A stretch of 64,000 nt of DNA from Alkalimonas collagenimarina (GTDB lineage Bacteria; Pseudomonadota; Gammaproteobacteria; Enterobacterales; Alteromonadaceae): NCBI RefSeq assembly GCF_030717845.1, contig NZ_JAUZVZ010000016.1:1-64000 (forward strand), read 5' to 3'. Below, piece after piece: positions 53,323-63,116 of the stretch. Each line of letters starts with the position of its first letter. The first letter of the stretch is position 1. The notes beneath the pieces were generated by a model. That model searched no databases and was not told where the DNA came from. It was given only the letters and a program-made list of their open reading frames with translations. Both the position numbers and the translations under genes were made by a program.

Positions 53323-54577
53323 GTTAGCCCTGCTGAGGCAAGCAGGTCTCTCGTGGCAATTAGCGCGACGTTATCGGGCGACACGCCATAGTAATGCCTT
53401 TATCCGCTTTATTTCTGCCTCATCAACCATCGGCATTGCGCTGGGCGTGGCGGTATTGATTTTGGCACTGTCGGTGATGAATGGCTTTGAGCAGGCACTC
53501 AAAGATCGCTTACTGGCGGTGATCCCGCATGTTGAGCTGCAAGCGGTTGATGCTCAGATCATGGATTGGCCTGCTAAACTGCAGCATTTGAGCCAACATC
53601 CTGAGGTAACGGCGTCCGCTCCCTTTATCAAGAGCAATGGCATTTTACGGCAAGGCCAGCAAGTGAAAGGCGCTATGATCAGAGGCATTGAATTGGATGC
53701 CGAACGGCAGATCACCAATTTTGAGCAGTACCTAACCGAGGGCGATATTGCTTCGTTGGATGGCCGCTCGATTGTGTTGGGTCAAGGGGTCGCAGATGCA
53801 CTGAGTGTTCGTGCTGGTGACCAGCTGCAGTTGATGTTGCCACAGTTTCGCCCTGATGGTCGATTGGCCAGCAGTCAAACGGTGGTGTTAACCGTAACGG
53901 CCATTATTCAGGTCGGTGGCCAGCTTGATTATCAGCAAGTATGGGTCGATAGCTCGGCGTTGGCGGGCTGGCTAAAGATGCCAACCGATAGTGTGCATGG
54001 CTTCGCTTTTCAGTTGGAGGATTTATTCGCTGCGCCGCGGATAGCCCGTGAACTGGGTATGTTGTCGGATGACTATGTCTATCTTCAGGATTGGATGCGG
54101 ACCCAAGGTCATTTGTATCAGGACATTCAGATGGTTCGCACCATCGTGTATCTGGTGTTGGCACTGGTGATTGGTGTGGCCTGTTTTAATATTGTGGCGA
54201 CCCTGGTGATGGCGGTGCGGGAGAAAGAATCTGACATTGCTATTTTACTAACCATGGGATTAGCTCCGGCCGCTGTGATCCGAACCTTTATGTGGCTGGG
54301 GTGGTTGAATGGCCTGATAGGTACTTTGAGCGGAGCGGTCATAGGCTGGTTGCTTAGCCGCTACATTGAGCCTATTTTTGTTTGGAGCACAGAGTTGACC
54401 GGTACCTCACTGCTCGATCCCAATATTTATTTTATTGATTTTGTTCCCTCTTTGTTTCTCTGGACCGATTTAGTCTGGACGGTGCTTATTGCCTTGGTTC
54501 TTAGCCTGGTGGCAACCATATATCCGGCCTGGCGGGCCAGTAAAACGTTACCTGCTGCTGTGCTGGGGCAGAAGTAA
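53315..54577 (+). CDS. lolE: Lipoprotein-releasing ABC transporter permease LolE
   Basis: The 420-residue LolE paralogue of LolC has the same layout: one N-terminal segment, a periplasmic domain, then three segments, with [21 protein letters not shown] after the first helix. It completes a lolC-lolD-lolE operon with overlapping ends. It converges with the DUF2062 gene, only eight bases between stops, and no clear terminator is visible there. Confidence 0.94.
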   Translation: MAKLALLRQAGLSWQLARRYRATRHSNAFIRFISASSTIGIALGVAVLILALSVMNGFEQALKDRLLAVIPHVELQAVDAQIMDWPAKLQHLSQHPEVTASAPFIKSNGILRQGQQVKGAMIRGIELDAERQITNFEQYLTEGDIASLDGRSIVLGQGVADALSVRAGDQLQLMLPQFRPDGRLASSQTVVLTVTAIIQVGGQLDYQQVWVDSSALAGWLKMPTDSVHGFAFQLEDLFAAPRIARELGMLSDDYVYLQDWMRTQGHLYQDIQMVRTIVYLVLALVIGVACFNIVATLVMAVREKESDIAILLTMGLAPAAVIRTFMWLGWLNGLIGTLSGAVIGWLLSRYIEPIFVWSTELTGTSLLDPNIYFIDFVPSLFLWTDLVWTVLIALVLSLVATIYPAWRASKTLPAAVLGQK

Positions 54578-54585
54578 GAAAAAGC

Positions 54586-55107
54586 CTAACGCCACTTAAT
54601 GCCGTTACGGCGATCGCGTTGAGCACGGCGGATAGACAGCACCCAGAGCCAGTCAATCACAAAGTAGCCCACAATGCTGGCCGTTAACCCCATTAAAACA
54701 CAGCCCAATAAAAATGGTTTGCCGATGGTTGCCATGCTACTGATTAACCATTCAATGCTGGCTTCAAACGCAAAAGGCTCGATAGGGGATGACAACACCA
54801 CCGCCCCAACCAGATAGCTGAGATAGAACATCACTGGCATGGTAAAGGGGTTGGAGAGCCAGACGGTACCAACTGCCAGCGGTAAATTCACCCGAAATAA
54901 GATGGCCGCTGCCGCCGATGCAACCATTTGAAATGGCATTGGCATCCAGGCCCAAAATAAGCCAATAGCAATGCCCCCGCGTGCCGAGCGCCGGTTTAAA
55001 TGCCAGAGGTTGGCATCGTGCAGTAAGTTACCGAACAGCTGCAGCAGCTTACTTTGTCGAATTACCTCTGGATTTGGTAAGAACTTTCGAATAGTCTTCT
55101 TTGGCAT
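54586..55107 (-). CDS. DUF2062 domain-containing membrane protein
   Basis: The 173-residue protein has the DUF2062 core: ARGGIAIGLFWAWMPMPFQM, then NLPLAVGTVWLSNPFTMPVMFYLSYLVG. Three to four membrane segments are visible, with a basic C-terminus (RRAQRDRRNGIKWR). It stands divergent from comEC with 25 bases between starts. Homologues often lie next to comEC or lol genes. Function is unknown. Confidence 0.88.
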   Translation of the reverse strand: MPKKTIRKFLPNPEVIRQSKLLQLFGNLLHDANLWHLNRRSARGGIAIGLFWAWMPMPFQMVASAAAAILFRVNLPLAVGTVWLSNPFTMPVMFYLSYLVGAVVLSSPIEPFAFEASIEWLISSMATIGKPFLLGCVLMGLTASIVGYFVIDWLWVLSIRRAQRDRRNGIKWR

Positions 55108-55132
55108 TACAACTCATTTACTCAAAGTAAAC

Positions 55133-57406
55133 ATGACTTCACTGGGGTTAGGTGTACTCTTTGGCTGCATATTGTCGCTATTTTTACCAATGGTGCCACC
55201 TTTTTTTGTTTTTTTCCTACTGTTACTTAGTCTAGCATTATTACTGTGGCGCCGCTGCTGGTTTTACTGCGGCCTTTGTTTGTACTTGCTCAGTTGGCAT
55301 GGAACCCTGCTTATGCATCAGCAGGCAGGTGCAGCTTTACTGCAAGACGTTCAGCAGCAGGTTGAAGGGCAGATCATTGGAATACCCCGGCAACACGGAC
55401 CGTTGAGTCAGTTTGATTTCTTAGTCACATCAGGCTCTGCCAAAGGCTATCGATTACGATTGAGTTGGTTTCAAGCCTCAGACATACTGCAGCAAGGTCA
55501 GCACTGGCAATTGAGCGTGCGCTTAAAGCCGGTACATGATATCTCAAACCCGGGAGGCTATTCTGCCGAGCGTGCGGCTTTGATTCATGGTCAACTGGCA
55601 CGAGGTTATGTTAGCGATCCGGCACAGGCTCAGTTGTTGCATCAAACCATGGGGCAACGCCACCGTTGGTATCAGCGATTGCAGCAGGCGACTACCGATT
55701 TGCCTTCATCGCCCTTGTTGTTAGCATTAACGATGGGAGAGCGTGATTTTAGTCCTGAGTTATGGCAAGGATTGCGTCATACTTCGTTGGGGCATCTGGT
55801 CGCTATTTCCGGGCTGCATATTGGCCTGATTTATGGGTGGGTTTTGTGGTTGGTCATACCGATCCGTTGGACTGGCTGGTTACCCGCTACACAACTACGA
55901 GTGCGAACGATGCTGGCGCTCAGTGCTGCACTGGGGTATGCCGCCCTGGCTGGTTTTGCCATTCCTACAGTAAGAGCTTTGATTGCTTTGGTCTTGGTGG
56001 CCGGTGTCAGCTGGTTTTATCACCGGCTGAGTTATCATCGTTTCTGGTTGCTGTTGGTGGCATTGCTGTTGCTGGTGCAGCCGATGTGGGCTCTCAGTGC
56101 AAGCTTTTGGTTATCAGTCAGTGCAGTGGCTTTGATCTTATTTTATTTGTGGCGCTTTCCTATGCCAGATCATGGCTGGTTGGCTCGTCTCAAACATCTG
56201 TTTGGTTTTCATCTGTGGTTGTCCATCGGTTTAATTCCTATATCGCTGTTATTCTTTGATGGCATCTCACTGATATCGCTGCTGTCGAATCTGATCTTTG
56301 TGCCCTGGTGTTCACTGGTTGCTATCCCTGCACTATTGCTGACATGCTTGCTTGAATGGCTGCATGCTGATTGGGCTGCCTGGCTGTGGCCTTGGGTTGA
56401 TCTGCTGTTTCGTCCGTTGGTGCTGTGGCTGGATCAGGCTGCACAGCGGCCGGTATTGTGGTGGTCGGCAAAAGGAGTACCTTGGTTTATGGCGGTGCTG
56501 AGCATGCTGGCGCTGGTTATGCTCTGTTTATTTCGGCATCGTCTGGCGGTCATACTGGCGTTACTCTGTTTGCTGCCTTTGGCTCAACATTGGTCTCAGG
56601 ATGCGGGCTGGCGATTGCACGTGATTGATGTCGGGCAGGGGTTATCTGTGTTGTTGCAGTACCAACAGCATGGTGTATTGTACGATGCCGGGCCACGACA
56701 GGGCGATTTTAGCGCCACTCGTCGCTATGTTTTACCTTATTTGCAGCAGGTAGGCATTCAGCAATTGCACTATTTAGTGTTGAGTCATGATGACAGTGAT
56801 CATACCGGGACCTGGCCCGATATCCGACAAGCCTTCCCTGAGGTAACTCTGGTGACGGATATACCTACTGCAGCGGCGTCGCTGCCTTGTCAGCAATTGC
56901 CGATGACATTTTTTGATGCCCGGCTGGTGGTATTGCACGATGGCACTGAACATGGGCCACGTAATGATGGCTCTTGCGTGGTCTGGATAGAGCTGCATGG
57001 CTGGAACATTTTGTTACCCGGTGATATTCACCGGCAGCAGGAACAACAGCTGTTGCAACGTTACCCTGATCTAACCGCCGATCTATTGGTGCTGCCACAC
57101 CATGGCAGCAATACGTCCAGCAGTTTAGCTTTTTTACAGCAGTTGCAGGTTCGTGTTGCTTTGAATAGTGCAGGGCGACATCGCGGTTTCCAACATCCTT
57201 CTGCGCAGGTACAGGATCGATTGGATGTATTGCAGATCCCGCTATGGAACACGGCTGATCATGGCGCAATACAGATAGCCTTAAGCCCTGATTTTGTGCA
57301 AATATATAGCAATCGAGCGTCTCGATTGCCGTTTTGGTTGGATTCGGTGCAAGCAAAGCTGTCACAATCGGAGCAACGCGTTAGAATAGAGTCAAATGAA
57401 CCATAG
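55133..57406 (+). CDS. comEC: ComEC/Rec2-family DNA-uptake channel protein
   Basis: ComEC moves single-stranded DNA across the inner membrane during transformation. This 757-residue protein has N-terminal hydrophobic segments and an OB-like domain (VEGQIIGIPRQHGP). The competence domain has HLVAISGLHIGLIYG, and a C-terminal metallo-beta-lactamase domain has VIDVGQGLSVLLQY, LSHDDSDHTGTW and PHHGSNTSSS. ATG 55133 is used because the upstream open frame is antisense to DUF2062. It is followed by msbA as in E. coli (ycaI-msbA). Confidence 0.92.
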   Translation: MTSLGLGVLFGCILSLFLPMVPPFFVFFLLLLSLALLLWRRCWFYCGLCLYLLSWHGTLLMHQQAGAALLQDVQQQVEGQIIGIPRQHGPLSQFDFLVTSGSAKGYRLRLSWFQASDILQQGQHWQLSVRLKPVHDISNPGGYSAERAALIHGQLARGYVSDPAQAQLLHQTMGQRHRWYQRLQQATTDLPSSPLLLALTMGERDFSPELWQGLRHTSLGHLVAISGLHIGLIYGWVLWLVIPIRWTGWLPATQLRVRTMLALSAALGYAALAGFAIPTVRALIALVLVAGVSWFYHRLSYHRFWLLLVALLLLVQPMWALSASFWLSVSAVALILFYLWRFPMPDHGWLARLKHLFGFHLWLSIGLIPISLLFFDGISLISLLSNLIFVPWCSLVAIPALLLTCLLEWLHADWAAWLWPWVDLLFRPLVLWLDQAAQRPVLWWSAKGVPWFMAVLSMLALVMLCLFRHRLAVILALLCLLPLAQHWSQDAGWRLHVIDVGQGLSVLLQYQQHGVLYDAGPRQGDFSATRRYVLPYLQQVGIQQLHYLVLSHDDSDHTGTWPDIRQAFPEVTLVTDIPTAAASLPCQQLPMTFFDARLVVLHDGTEHGPRNDGSCVVWIELHGWNILLPGDIHRQQEQQLLQRYPDLTADLLVLPHHGSNTSSSLAFLQQLQVRVALNSAGRHRGFQHPSAQVQDRLDVLQIPLWNTADHGAIQIALSPDFVQIYSNRASRLPFWLDSVQAKLSQSEQRVRIESNEP

Positions 57407-59171
57407 GATGATCAATTTGCAGATTAGTGATGTCTCGAACACGACAAGCCGGCGATTATTTAGCTATCTGAAGCCCTACAAGATTGGTTTTGTCTGCGCT
57501 ATGCTTGGCATGGTGGGCTATGCTCTGGTGGATGTAGGCTTTATTTCCATGCTGCAACCCTTTATTGATGAGGGCATCGAAGGAAAGGATACTGAGTTTC
57601 TAAAGTATGCCCCTCTGTTTATCATCGTGATGTTTTTGTTTCGTGGCGCTTCGCATTTTATTGCTACCTATTGCCTGAGCTGGGTTGGCGCCAATATTGT
57701 CAAAGATTTGCGTCAGGAGCTATTTGAGCACCTGATGCGTTTACCCGTGTCATTTCATGATCAAAACTCAACCGGTGACTTGATTTCGAAAGTCACCTAT
57801 TCGACCGAGCAGTTAAAACAAGCCACTTCAAAAGCACTGATTGTGTTAATCCGCGAAGGGGCTTTTGTCATTGGTTTGCTGGCACTGATGTTTTGGAATA
57901 GCTGGCAGTTGTCGCTGATTTTTCTGGTGATTGCACCATTAATCGCGGTCATTGTTGGCTTTGTTTCGAAGCGCTTTCGTAAAATAAGCAATAATATTCA
58001 GACCGCCATGGGTTTAGTGACCACCTGCTCCGAGCAAATGCTGAACGGTCATAAAGTGATTTTGTCGTTTGGCGGCCAAAAGGTTGAAAAAAGTCGCTTT
58101 GCTGAAGTAAACAATATGACGCGGCAACAAGATGTCAAGCTGGAGTCGGCCAAAGCGATGAGCACGGGCGTGGTGCAATTGATCGCTTCCTTTGCACTGG
58201 CGTTCGTGATCTATATGGCCAGTCAGCCTGCGATGCTGGATAGCCTTACCGCAGGTACCTTTACCTTAATTGCCTCATCCATGGTGATGCTGCTGCGGCC
58301 ATTAAAGCAGCTCACTACGGTCAATGGTGACTTTCAACGTGGTATGGCAGCGGCCAAGAGTATCTTTGAAATCCTTGATCAATTACCGGAGCAAGATACC
58401 GGTACTCGTGAACTGAAACGAATCAGTGGTCATATACGCTTCGATCATGTCGACTTTAGTTACCCGGGCCATGAAGATAAACAGGTCTTGCAGGACATTA
58501 GCTTTGAAGTGTTACCCGGACAAACGGTGGCTTTAGTAGGGCGCTCCGGCAGTGGTAAAACGACCATATCCAGTTTACTGCCGCGCTTTTATGAGATTGA
58601 GAAAGGCCGTATTTTGCTGGATGACTCGTCCATCAAAAATTTTACTTTGGCTTCTTTACGTCAGCAAATGGCGATTGTTTCGCAGCATGTCACTTTGTTT
58701 AACGATACTATCGCCAACAACATTATGTATGGTTTGGATGAGCCTGTGAGTGATGCACACTTGCTTGATGTGGCTGAAAAAGCCCACGTGATGGAATTTG
58801 CCCGTCAGATGCAAGATGGCCTGAATACTATAATTGGCGAAAATGGTGTGTCGTTAAGTGGCGGCCAGCGTCAGCGCATCGCCATCGCTCGTGCTTTATT
58901 GCGGCAGGCGCCTATTCTTATTTTGGATGAAGCCACCTCAGCACTGGATACCGAGTCTGAGCGAAAAATTCAGGGTGCTTTGGATGAGCTGTTAAAAGGT
59001 CGTACTAACATTGTGATTGCACACCGCTTATCGACCATTGAAAATGCTGATCAGATTCTGGTGATGGATCAAGGTCGCATCATTGAGCGCGGCGATCATG
59101 CCAGCCTGTTAGCACAAGATGGCGCTTATGCGCAGCTGTACAAGATGCAGTTTGGTCAAAAACCAGTATGA
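57396..59171 (+). CDS. msbA: Lipid A export ATP-binding/permease protein MsbA
   Basis: MsbA flips lipid A-core across the inner membrane. The 591-residue half-transporter has six N-terminal membrane segments and an ATPase domain with Walker A GRSGSGKTT, LSGGQRQRIAIARALL and ILILDEATSALD. Length and order agree with E. coli MsbA (582). The start overlaps the comEC end by 11 bases; ATG 57408 is an alternative. It overlaps lpxK by four bases. Confidence 0.95.
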   Translation: MNHRMINLQISDVSNTTSRRLFSYLKPYKIGFVCAMLGMVGYALVDVGFISMLQPFIDEGIEGKDTEFLKYAPLFIIVMFLFRGASHFIATYCLSWVGANIVKDLRQELFEHLMRLPVSFHDQNSTGDLISKVTYSTEQLKQATSKALIVLIREGAFVIGLLALMFWNSWQLSLIFLVIAPLIAVIVGFVSKRFRKISNNIQTAMGLVTTCSEQMLNGHKVILSFGGQKVEKSRFAEVNNMTRQQDVKLESAKAMSTGVVQLIASFALAFVIYMASQPAMLDSLTAGTFTLIASSMVMLLRPLKQLTTVNGDFQRGMAAAKSIFEILDQLPEQDTGTRELKRISGHIRFDHVDFSYPGHEDKQVLQDISFEVLPGQTVALVGRSGSGKTTISSLLPRFYEIEKGRILLDDSSIKNFTLASLRQQMAIVSQHVTLFNDTIANNIMYGLDEPVSDAHLLDVAEKAHVMEFARQMQDGLNTIIGENGVSLSGGQRQRIAIARALLRQAPILILDEATSALDTESERKIQGALDELLKGRTNIVIAHRLSTIENADQILVMDQGRIIERGDHASLLAQDGAYAQLYKMQFGQKPV

Positions 59172-60130
59172 ATGCCATTGAACGGGGCTGGTATCATTCT
59201 GCGTGGTGGTGTTGGTTACTCTGGCCATTAAGTGGCCTGTTTTGGCTGATCACGGCTGTACGACGTTTTGCTTATCGTCGGGGCTGGCTGAAGAGTATCG
59301 CCTTGCCGGTACCCGTGGTGGTGGTGGGAAATATTAGTGTTGGCGGTACCGGTAAAACGCCCTTTACCCTGTGGCTGTGTCGCTGGTTGCAGCAGCAGGG
59401 ACATCGGCCTGGAATTATCAGTCGGGGGTATGGAGCGCGCATTACTCAGCCGACATTGGTGGACCCTTCGGACTCAGCTGCTGCGGTGGGGGATGAACCC
59501 TTATTGTTGGCTCAGCGCTCAGGTTGCCCTGTGGTGGTTTGCCCGGACCGGGTAGCCGCAGGTCAGTATTTGTTGAGCCAACATGACTGCACCATCATTA
59601 TTAGCGATGATGGCTTGCAGCATTATCGCTTACAAAGAAGCTTAGAGATTGTATTGATCGATGGATTCCGGGGTTTAGGCAATGGACTCTTGTTACCAGC
59701 AGGCCCATTGCGGGAACCGGTATCACGTTTAAAGCAGGCCGATCTCGTGATTGCCAACAGCAAAGCACATTCGCAGGCGCATGGTTGCATGCAACTCAAG
59801 ATTGTAAGTGCAACTGGTTTGCTGGAGCAAGACATACTGCCAGTGGGGCCGGTACATCTGTTGGCTGCTATAGGCAACCCGGAGCGCTTTGCTCATACGG
59901 CAGAGGAGGCGGGTTTTTCTATTGTACAGCGGTTTTTTTACGGCGATCATCATGCGTATACCGAACAAGAATTAAGCCTGCTACCCACGCCGTTATTGAT
60001 GACGGAAAAAGATGCAGTTAAATGCCGTGCTTTCGCCCGCCCGGGCTGGTATCAGCTGGCGGTAGAAGCATGTCCGGATACTGAGATAGAACAACAACTA
60101 GCCACTTTGATGGCCGATTTGCGGAGTTGA
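59168..60130 (+). CDS. lpxK: Tetraacyldisaccharide 4'-kinase
   Basis: LpxK phosphorylates the 4' position of the lipid A disaccharide at the inner membrane. The 320-residue protein has an N-terminal membrane anchor, the P-loop VGNISVGGTGKTPFTLWL, SRGYGA, DDGLQHYRL, and the C-terminal LLMTEKDAVKC. It overlaps msbA (ATGA) and sits one base before ycaR. The operon msbA-lpxK-ycaR-kdsB is that of enterics. Confidence 0.95.
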   Translation: MNAIERGWYHSAWWCWLLWPLSGLFWLITAVRRFAYRRGWLKSIALPVPVVVVGNISVGGTGKTPFTLWLCRWLQQQGHRPGIISRGYGARITQPTLVDPSDSAAAVGDEPLLLAQRSGCPVVVCPDRVAAGQYLLSQHDCTIIISDDGLQHYRLQRSLEIVLIDGFRGLGNGLLLPAGPLREPVSRLKQADLVIANSKAHSQAHGCMQLKIVSATGLLEQDILPVGPVHLLAAIGNPERFAHTAEEAGFSIVQRFFYGDHHAYTEQELSLLPTPLLMTEKDAVKCRAFARPGWYQLAVEACPDTEIEQQLATLMADLRS

Positions 60131-60131
60131 T

Positions 60132-60335
60132 ATGAGTATACCCGTTGCTTTACTCGATATACTGGCCTGCCCTTTGTGCAAAGGCAAGTTGAAATACAAT
60201 GCCAAACAGCAGGAGCTGATTTGTACCTTCGATAAATTGGCGTTTCCGGTACGTGAGCGCCTGCCCGTCATGATTGCGGATGAAGCCCGTGAATTAGAGC
60301 AAGAGGAGTTGGAGCGATGGACTTCATCGTCATAA
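60132..60335 (+). CDS. ycaR: Trm112/YcaR family small protein
   Basis: The 67-residue protein begins [21 protein letters not shown], the Trm112 fold of YcaR, with a single CPLC pair and a [10 protein letters not shown] end. Eukaryotic Trm112 activates methyltransferases, but the role of the bacterial form is unclear. It overlaps kdsB by 19 bases. The position between lpxK and kdsB is conserved. Confidence 0.9.
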   Translation: MSIPVALLDILACPLCKGKLKYNAKQQELICTFDKLAFPVRERLPVMIADEARELEQEELERWTSSS

Positions 60336-61066
60336 TACCGGCTCGCTTTGCCAGTAGCCGCTTACCAGGCAAGCCATTGCTTGATATTGGTGGTTACAGC
60401 ATGATTAAACGTGTGCATCAGCAGGCGTTAGCCAGTGGTGCCAGCCGAGTTGTGGTGGCAACCGATGATGAGCGTGTGGCCGGTGAAGTCAGGCGGTTTG
60501 GTGGTGAGTTGTGCATGACGCGAGTCGATCATAGTTCCGGTACGGAGCGCCTGGCCGAGGTTGTTGAACAAATGCAGTTACCCGATGAAGCCATTGTGGT
60601 GAACGTGCAAGGTGATGAACCCTTTATCCCTCCGGCGATTATTGGGCAAGTAGCTGAGAACCTGGCCCGGCAACGTAAAGCTGAAATGGCGACGCTGGCA
60701 GTGCCGATGCAGCATGCAGATGAGATCGGCAATCCCAATTCGGTCAAAGTGGTGATGGATAAACAAGGTTACGCTTTGTATTTTAGTCGCTCGGTGATCC
60801 CCTATGATCGTGACCAGCAGTTTCAACAGGAGTTGTCGCAGCATTACCATCGTCATATTGGTATTTATGCGTATCGTGCTGGTTTTATTCGCCGCTATGT
60901 TCGCTGGCCGGTATCAACGCTTGAACGTATTGAGTCGCTGGAGCAATTACGTGTGTTGTGGCAGGGCGAAGCGATCCATGTGGGTATCGCAAGTGAAGAG
61001 CCACCTGTCGGCGTGGATACACCAGACGATTTAGCTGCCGCGCGTTTGTTGTGTCAGCAGCGGTAG
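60317..61066 (+). CDS. kdsB: 3-deoxy-manno-octulosonate cytidylyltransferase
   Basis: KdsB activates KDO with CTP to CMP-KDO for the LPS inner core. The 249-residue enzyme shows [42 protein letters not shown] and [12 protein letters not shown]. It is the standard length. The start lies within the ycaR end. A pseudouridine synthase gene follows with overlapping codons. Confidence 0.96.
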   Translation: MDFIVIIPARFASSRLPGKPLLDIGGYSMIKRVHQQALASGASRVVVATDDERVAGEVRRFGGELCMTRVDHSSGTERLAEVVEQMQLPDEAIVVNVQGDEPFIPPAIIGQVAENLARQRKAEMATLAVPMQHADEIGNPNSVKVVMDKQGYALYFSRSVIPYDRDQQFQQELSQHYHRHIGIYAYRAGFIRRYVRWPVSTLERIESLEQLRVLWQGEAIHVGIASEEPPVGVDTPDDLAAARLLCQQR

Positions 61067-61791
61067 TGAGTGCCACTGTGAAGTCAGCGTTGCAGGTCAT
61101 TGCTCAAACTGAGCAGTGGGTTGCTTTGTACAAACCGGCTGGAGTTAGCTTTCACTCCGAGTCGGGCCCCGGCATGGTGGTGCAGGCAGAGCAGCAGCTG
61201 GGCCTCAAGTTGTATCCGGTGCACCGGCTGGATAAAGTCACCTCGGGTCTGTTGCTGCTGGCAACATCCTCTGTGGCTGCTGCTGAATTATCTGCACTTT
61301 TTGCGTCGCACCAGATAGAAAAATACTACCTGGCATTAAGCGCTAATAAGCCCAAGAGCAAACAAGGCTGGGTTAAAGGCGATATGGTGCCAGCCAGGCG
61401 AGGTGCCTGGAAATTGCAGCATTCCCAACAGCAACCAGCGGTCAGCTATTTTATCAGCCAGGGCTTTGTTGAACTGCCTTTGCGGGCGTTTTTAATTAAG
61501 CCGTGGACGGGAAAAACGCACCAAATCCGAGTGGCGCTGAAAAGTATTGGAGCCGCCATTATCGGCGATGAGTTGTATGGCAGTGCGGCTGCCGATCGGG
61601 TGTATCTGCATGCTTATGCACTTTGTTTTGTCTGGCAGGGACAACGTATCGAATTGTGTTGTTGGCCAGAGAGTGGGGTGGAGTTTGGCCGCTTGCAATC
61701 ACAGTTTGATACGGCTTGGTCCTCACCCTGGCAGTTGGACTGGCCTGAATATCGAAAGCCGCTTGCCTTAACCCCAAATATCAACAGTTAA
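61051..61791 (+). CDS. RluA-family RNA pseudouridine synthase
   Basis: The protein of about 240 residues isomerises uridine in an RNA. It has [14 protein letters not shown] and the catalytic [14 protein letters not shown] with Asp, plus [28 protein letters not shown]. There is no S4 domain, so it is the short RluA-like subgroup. GTG 61051 overlaps kdsB; GTG 61066 or 61078 are equally possible starts. The RNA target cannot be told from sequence. Confidence 0.87.
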   Translation: MSAAVVSATVKSALQVIAQTEQWVALYKPAGVSFHSESGPGMVVQAEQQLGLKLYPVHRLDKVTSGLLLLATSSVAAAELSALFASHQIEKYYLALSANKPKSKQGWVKGDMVPARRGAWKLQHSQQQPAVSYFISQGFVELPLRAFLIKPWTGKTHQIRVALKSIGAAIIGDELYGSAAADRVYLHAYALCFVWQGQRIELCCWPESGVEFGRLQSQFDTAWSSPWQLDWPEYRKPLALTPNINS

Positions 61792-61811
61792 TTTGAGAGA
61801 AGTACATCACC

Positions 61812-62648
61812 ATGAACACGGATAAAGCGACGGACCCGGTATCGCCAGAAACAATGACAAATGACGGTATGATCCGTGATGAGCCGCGCTTTGCCGGTAT
61901 TGCTCGTTTGTATGGTAAGGCCGCGCTGATGAAGTTTCAACGCAGTCATGTCTGTGTGGTGGGTATTGGCGGTGTGGGGAGCTGGGCCGCCGAAGCATTG
62001 GCTCGCTCAGGTATTGGTCGTATCACGCTGATTGATCTGGATGATATTTGTGTCAGCAATACCAATCGTCAGTTGCATACTCTGAGCAGTACCATTGGTC
62101 AGGATAAGGTAGCCGTGATGGCCGAGCGGCTACAGGCTATCTGGCCGGAGATAGAGGTGCATCAAGTGAGTGATTTTGTCGATGCTTCGAACCTCGCTGA
62201 ACTGATTACAACCGATATCGATTATGTGGTCGATGCTATCGATTCGGTATCCGCAAAAGTGGCTTTGGTGGCGCATTGTAAGCGCAATAAAATCCCACTG
62301 GTATGCACCGGTGGAGCGGGAGGCCAGACCGACCCGACGCAAATTCAAATTGCAGATTTAACGCAAACCATTAATGACCCCTTGCTGGCAAAGGTACGGA
62401 ATAAATTACGACGCGATTACAACTACAGCCGCAATCCGAAACGGCGTTTTGGTATTGATTGTGTGTATTCAACAGAGCAATTGAAGTACCCACAACCGGA
62501 TGGTAGTGTCTGCCAGCAAAAATTCTCTGAAGGCCCGATGCGGCTCGATTGCAGTGGTGGTTTTGGTGCGGTTACCGTAGTGACTGCCAGCTTTGGCATG
62601 GCGGCGGTGTCACGTGTGCTGAACAAGCTGGCTGCAAAAGCTAATTAA
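61812..62648 (+). CDS. tcdA: tRNA threonylcarbamoyladenosine dehydratase
   Basis: TcdA (CsdL) cyclises t6A37 in tRNA to ct6A with ATP. The 278-residue E1-like protein shows FAGIARLYGKAALMKFQRSH, the nucleotide-binding VGIGGVGSWAAEALARSGIG and NRQLHTL. TGGAGGQTDPTQIQIADL follows, with a typical FGAVTVVTASFGMAAVSRVL end. It lies next to csdE and csdA (convergent), the sulfur-transfer partners also linked in E. coli. Confidence 0.94.
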   Translation: MNTDKATDPVSPETMTNDGMIRDEPRFAGIARLYGKAALMKFQRSHVCVVGIGGVGSWAAEALARSGIGRITLIDLDDICVSNTNRQLHTLSSTIGQDKVAVMAERLQAIWPEIEVHQVSDFVDASNLAELITTDIDYVVDAIDSVSAKVALVAHCKRNKIPLVCTGGAGGQTDPTQIQIADLTQTINDPLLAKVRNKLRRDYNYSRNPKRRFGIDCVYSTEQLKYPQPDGSVCQQKFSEGPMRLDCSGGFGAVTVVTASFGMAAVSRVLNKLAAKAN

Positions 62649-62663
62649 ACATCAGCGCGATGC

Positions 62664-63116
62664 TCAACTGCTCGCTTGCAACTGTTGTAAGTGTTTGATG
62701 ACCGAACTTAACCCCTTACTTCGCGACTGACTAAGGTGCTGAGTCAGGTGCAACTCCTTCAGACACAACTCCAGCTGGCATGCTTTAAAGGTTTTGTTAT
62801 CCATACCATTGATTTGACAAAGCAGGACGGCAAGCAATGCTTTCACAATACGGGCATCGGATTCGAAGACAAAGTAATGCTTATCTTCCACCGAATCAAA
62901 GTAGTGCAGCAACCAGGCCCTGCTTTCACATCCTTCAATCAAAGCACTGGACGGTCGGCGCTCTTCTGGCAGGGTAGGTAACTGTCTCGCAAGCCCCATC
63001 AGTGCGCGATAACGCTCCTGCCAATGCCCTGGGTTGGCCAGTTCTGGCAATAAATCCTGACGGATGTGCTCAAGAGCTTGAGCAGTTTCAGCAATACAAT
63101 CATTCATGAAGGACAT
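62664..63116 (-). CDS. csdE: SufE-family sulfur acceptor CsdE
   Basis: CsdE takes persulfide sulfur from the cysteine desulfurase CsdA. The 150-residue protein has the SufE layout, with WQERYRALMGLARQLPTLPEE and the acceptor cysteine Cys63 in EGCESRAWL. It overlaps the csdA end by 13 bases, and GGAG lies five bases before ATG 63116. Association with CsdA and TcdA points to the CSD rather than SUF system. Confidence 0.9.
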   Translation of the reverse strand: MSFMNDCIAETAQALEHIRQDLLPELANPGHWQERYRALMGLARQLPTLPEERRPSSALIEGCESRAWLLHYFDSVEDKHYFVFESDARIVKALLAVLLCQINGMDNKTFKACQLELCLKELHLTQHLSQSRSKGLSSVIKHLQQLQASS